A DNA stretch of 40,519 bases, from the IMG/VR virus record IMGVR_UViG_3300033145_002427, positions 1-40,519 of that record. One strand, written 5' to 3'. This DNA is from a virus. This document shows, piece after piece, positions 37,362 to 40,519 of this stretch; the stretch's first letter is position 1; every line of letters begins with the position of its first letter. The notes under the pieces are model-generated. The model was given only the letters and a program-made list of their open reading frames with translations, made no database searches and was not told the DNA's origin. Both the position numbers and the translations under genes were made by a program.

Positions 37362-40300
37362 ATGAAAAGCAAAAATATTTTTATAATTGCAACTTTTTTA
37401 ATAGCTTTGACTGTGTTAGTTGCAGCAGATTTTACTCCACAAGGTAATATTAATCTTAGGGATTATTATAATCTTACAGGAGCTTTATATATAAATTCTA
37501 CACTTTATTATGGTAATGGAAGTCAATTAACTGGTGTGATTGGTTCAGCAAATAGTTCTGATTATTGGGATAATATGAATACTATTAATACAACACAAAT
37601 GGAAAACTCAGGTGGAGTTTTAAATATTTTAGAAAGTTGGTTAAAAAGTTTATTTTACACTAAAGCAGAAGTAAATACAAATATTGAAAATGCAAACACT
37701 TCAGTAGTTAATTGGGTAGATTTATTATTTCCAAGATTCACAGAGTTAGTTAATCAGGTAGGTAATTGGTCAGCAGACAAATCAGATTATTATACTTGGC
37801 CAGTAATAGATGCTTTTAATTTATCACATTGGACAGATGACTTAGGTGATAGAGGTTATACAGATTTATTAAATTTTACAAATAGTCCTGGATTTTACAA
37901 TTCAACTGATTTTGAAATTAGTAATTATTATTTAGTAAGTAATCCTTTTGATTATTATAACTCAACAAATCCTCAAACAGAAATAGACCCTTACTGGACA
38001 GCAAATCAAAGTTCTTATTCAACAACAGCAGACATAATTGCTTTTGGATATTATAATTCTTCTGATTTTGTAATTACTGATTATTTTACTAAATCAGATA
38101 TTGAAGGATTTAATTATTATAATTCAACAGATTTCAGCATTGCTGACTACTTTACTTCTGCAGAAGTTTTAGCTTTTGATTATTACAATTCTTCAGATTT
38201 TGACATTTTAGATTATGTAACCTCAACAACTTTATTAGGATATAATTATTATAATTCAACTGATTTTTCTATTTCTGATTATGCAACAAATGTAAAAGTA
38301 GATAGTATTGGGAATTTCACTGCTTGGAATAAAGATTATAATGATTTAATAAATACACCAACTTTTACAAACGACACTTGGGTTGATACAAATTTTGTTA
38401 GATTTACAGAATTAGTTGGACAGGTTGGAAATTGGACATCAGATAAAGTAAATTATTATACATCAACACAAACAGATACAGCTATTGAAAATGGAAATAC
38501 TACATTATATAATTGGATTGTTGCTCAAGATTATTTAGATGATTATACAGAAACAGATTCTTTAGCATACAATGGAACTCTTGCTTATTTATCTGATATT
38601 CTCGGATGGGATTATTATAACTCAACAGACTTTTCTATTTCAGATTATTACACAAAAGTGAATATAAATAGTTTTGATTATTACAATTCAACAGATTTTG
38701 ATTATAACGATTATTACTTAGATTCAAATCCAGATAACTTTATAGATTGGAGTAAAGCTGTAAATGGAACTTTGTTTTTATCTTCAGAATATAATGCTTC
38801 TGGATTAATTAAAGATTGGACTGTTGATTTGTCAGACTATCCAACATTAGATGAGATAATTGGTTTTAATTATTACAACTCAACAGATTTTGATTACAAT
38901 GATTATTATCTTAAATCTAACCCATTTAGTTTTTACAATATTACAAATGCCCCAACTTATATTAATGATACTTTTGCTGGAAACTATTCAACATTTTTAA
39001 CTCACATAGATTGGAGTGATGCAACAAATGGAACTTTAGCATTAAGTTCAGAAATTCCAACAAATAATAATCAATTAACAAATGGAAATAATTATTGGAA
39101 TGATACCTATGCGACTTTTAATAAAACTTATGGAGATACAATTTATTCTCCAATAAGTGAACCTTTATCTTTACATTTAAATCAAGACAATTGGTTTAAT
39201 GATTCTAATGATTGGATTTATTGGGATAATCCTACAATAACTTTTAATGAATCTAAATTAGAAACAACTTATTATTTAGCAAGTGCAATTAATGTAGTAA
39301 CAGGAACAGGAGCAGGTAGTTTAGCAGATATTCAAACTTATAATGTTGTTACTTATAATGTTACAGAAGTAAATTCAGATTTTGAGTTAATAGTTAATTT
39401 TACTGGAATAACTGATTTTACAACTCTTTTAGTAAGACATAAAATAGACACAACAGATGGACATAATCCTACAATTCAAATATGGGATTACACAACTTCA
39501 AGTTGGGAAGGATATGGATATTTAAGTGAATTAACAACATCTAAAATGCAAACATTGGGGGTTTATGATGCAGATGAACATATTAGTGGGGGGGTAGTTC
39601 AAGTTAGATTTTATTTAAATGAAATTGGAAATGCAGGACATGTTCATCAATTTGATTGGGTTGGATTAAGTAAAGGATATGGAACACCTGTAGGAGAAGA
39701 AATAGATCCTATATGGGTAGCAGAAAAATCAGATTATTATACTTCTGCTGAAACAGATACAGAAATAGGAAGTGCAAATACAAGTGTTGTTGGTTGGGCA
39801 GATGGAAAGTTTGTTGTAAATTCTGGAGGAGATAGTTTATCTGGACAATATGATTTTAATGGGGGATGGACAAGTAGTGGATTAAGTATAATTAATGGAA
39901 ACTTATATGCACAAACAGGTTATTTTTATAATATAAGTGGATTAGATGTTAATGATTTAAGGATTAATGGTTCACTTCTTCCAACAGTTGGATTTGATAA
40001 TCAATTTGATATAGGTAATTCAACTTTGAAGTGGAAGGATTTATATTTGGGTGGGAAAATTTTTGCAACAGACTGGACAAATGTTTCAATAACAGAAAGT
40101 CAAATAAGTGATTTACAAGATTATTATCTTAATTCAAATCCTTTTAGTTTTTACAATTCAACAGACTTTAGTATTTCTGATTATGCAACAAATGTAAAAG
40201 TAGATTCTATTGGAAACTTTACAGCATGGGATAAAGATTATAATGACTTAATTAATACACCAACAATTCCTATTTTATGGGATTCTGCATTTAACACAAC

Positions 40301-40519
40301 AGGAGATTCAAGATGGTTAACTTCTGTAGCATATAATGATTTAACAGGTAGTCCTGCAGATAGAATTACAACAAATAGTCATATTAGTTGGGATGGAGAT
40401 ATATTAAATGTTGCTGATGATTGGTGGAATGCTTACTCTGATTTTATGGGAACTACAACTACAGATAAATGGTGTAAGTGGGATGGTTCTCAAATAGATT
40501 GTAATGTTGAACCAGTTAC
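37362..40519 (+). CDS. Fibre-like adhesin with YYNSTDF repeats, N-terminal part (continues at base 1)
   Basis: This is the 5' part of a 1,133-residue protein that continues across the circle junction to the stop at 356-358. The ATG follows the connector stop by one base. Residues 1-22 form a hydrophobic signal peptide or anchor (FIIATFLIALTVLVAA). The body carries about ten copies of a motif of the form YYNS[T/S]DF[S/D]I[S/A]DY, each with an N-glycosylation sequon, separated by NxT/S-rich stretches. Position among virion genes, length and repeats suggest an extended surface fibre or adhesin. The secretory-type N-terminus is unusual for a bacteriophage tail fibre and fits a glycosylated archaeal virus. 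No enzymatic domain is recognised. The frame shows no stop to the window end. Confidence 0.8.
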   Translation, partial: MKSKNIFIIATFLIALTVLVAADFTPQGNINLRDYYNLTGALYINSTLYYGNGSQLTGVIGSANSSDYWDNMNTINTTQMENSGGVLNILESWLKSLFYTKAEVNTNIENANTSVVNWVDLLFPRFTELVNQVGNWSADKSDYYTWPVIDAFNLSHWTDDLGDRGYTDLLNFTNSPGFYNSTDFEISNYYLVSNPFDYYNSTNPQTEIDPYWTANQSSYSTTADIIAFGYYNSSDFVITDYFTKSDIEGFNYYNSTDFSIADYFTSAEVLAFDYYNSSDFDILDYVTSTTLLGYNYYNSTDFSISDYATNVKVDSIGNFTAWNKDYNDLINTPTFTNDTWVDTNFVRFTELVGQVGNWTSDKVNYYTSTQTDTAIENGNTTLYNWIVAQDYLDDYTETDSLAYNGTLAYLSDILGWDYYNSTDFSISDYYTKVNINSFDYYNSTDFDYNDYYLDSNPDNFIDWSKAVNGTLFLSSEYNASGLIKDWTVDLSDYPTLDEIIGFNYYNSTDFDYNDYYLKSNPFSFYNITNAPTYINDTFAGNYSTFLTHIDWSDATNGTLALSSEIPTNNNQLTNGNNYWNDTYATFNKTYGDTIYSPISEPLSLHLNQDNWFNDSNDWIYWDNPTITFNESKLETTYYLASAINVVTGTGAGSLADIQTYNVVTYNVTEVNSDFELIVNFTGITDFTTLLVRHKIDTTDGHNPTIQIWDYTTSSWEGYGYLSELTTSKMQTLGVYDADEHISGGVVQVRFYLNEIGNAGHVHQFDWVGLSKGYGTPVGEEIDPIWVAEKSDYYTSAETDTEIGSANTSVVGWADGKFVVNSGGDSLSGQYDFNGGWTSSGLSIINGNLYAQTGYFYNISGLDVNDLRINGSLLPTVGFDNQFDIGNSTLKWKDLYLGGKIFATDWTNVSITESQISDLQDYYLNSNPFSFYNSTDFSISDYATNVKVDSIGNFTAWDKDYNDLINTPTIPILWDSAFNTTGDSRWLTSVAYNDLTGSPADRITTNSHISWDGDILNVADDWWNAYSDFMGTTTTDKWCKWDGSQIDCNVEPV
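40406..40519. repeat. Terminal direct repeat, right copy
   Basis: Exact second copy of bases 1-114. Removing one copy gives a circular length of 40,405 bp. Confidence 0.93.

Overview
The window is a complete, probably circular genome of a tailed virus of about 40,405 bp. The first 114 bases are repeated exactly as the last 114, and one long reading frame runs off the right end and continues in frame at the left end. Base composition is AT-rich (about 30% G+C by eye) and every supported gene lies on the + strand. The host is most likely an archaeon, perhaps a small-genome DPANN lineage. Several genes are preceded by an A-rich element plus a TTTAAATA TATA box about 25-30 bases before a leaderless or nearly leaderless start. 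T-rich stretches follow operons. The virion surface proteins are dense in N-x-S/T sequons and carry beta-sandwich domains resembling those I associate with DPANN surface proteins. No peptidoglycan hydrolase is visible. Shine-Dalgarno sequences (GGAGGT) are also used, so a bacterial host is not strictly excluded.

Layout (following the circle). 24.8-33.5 kb is the packaging and head module: small terminase, a NUMOD3/HNH homing endonuclease, large terminase, two small zinc-ribbon proteins, portal (interrupted by a LAGLIDADG intein and fused to a MuF-like domain), prohead protease with a nested scaffold, and an HK97-type major capsid protein. 33.5-37.4 kb holds head decoration/accessory proteins, a small membrane protein, a second NUMOD3/HNH gene and a head-tail connector. 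37.4 kb through the origin to 3.2 kb encodes a 1,133-residue fibre-like adhesin, an 818-residue glycoprotein and a small membrane-anchored protein. 3.2-12.2 kb is the connector/tail module: stopper-like protein, HK97 gp10-like protein, tail terminator-like protein, tail tube, G/GT chaperone with a -1 frameshift, a short tape measure with Trp-rich repeats, a distal tail protein, a second large glycoprotein and a baseplate hub-like protein. A holin-like protein and an acidic membrane-anchored protein end this arm.

13.2-13.8 kb is a control region with a strong hairpin terminator, several palindromes and a good candidate for a small structured RNA with its own promoter and operator. 13.8-17.4 kb is a train of very small, translationally coupled genes, several of which are mosaics of each other's N- and C-terminal modules and share an almost identical junction sequence at each gene boundary. 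17.4-24.8 kb holds replication, recombination and modification genes: a Rad52-like annealing protein, a SWIM zinc finger, two ParB-methyltransferase fusions, PD-(D/E)XK and HNH nucleases, RusA, a metallophosphoesterase, winged-helix regulators and zinc ribbons. No polymerase, helicase or integrase is visible, so replication is presumably host-dependent and the virus is probably not integrative.

Most unusual points: (1) the large terminase gene has two versions of its 5' end flanking an HNH gene, and its Walker A coding sequence carries an apparent 5-base insertion with an in-frame stop; (2) the coupled small-gene array looks like a cassette-shuffling locus; (3) two large virion glycoproteins each seem to have a beta-propeller inserted inside a beta-sandwich domain; (4) six Trp-rich 18-residue repeats lie in the tape measure; (5) a promoter-operator-small RNA unit at 13.37-13.46 kb.
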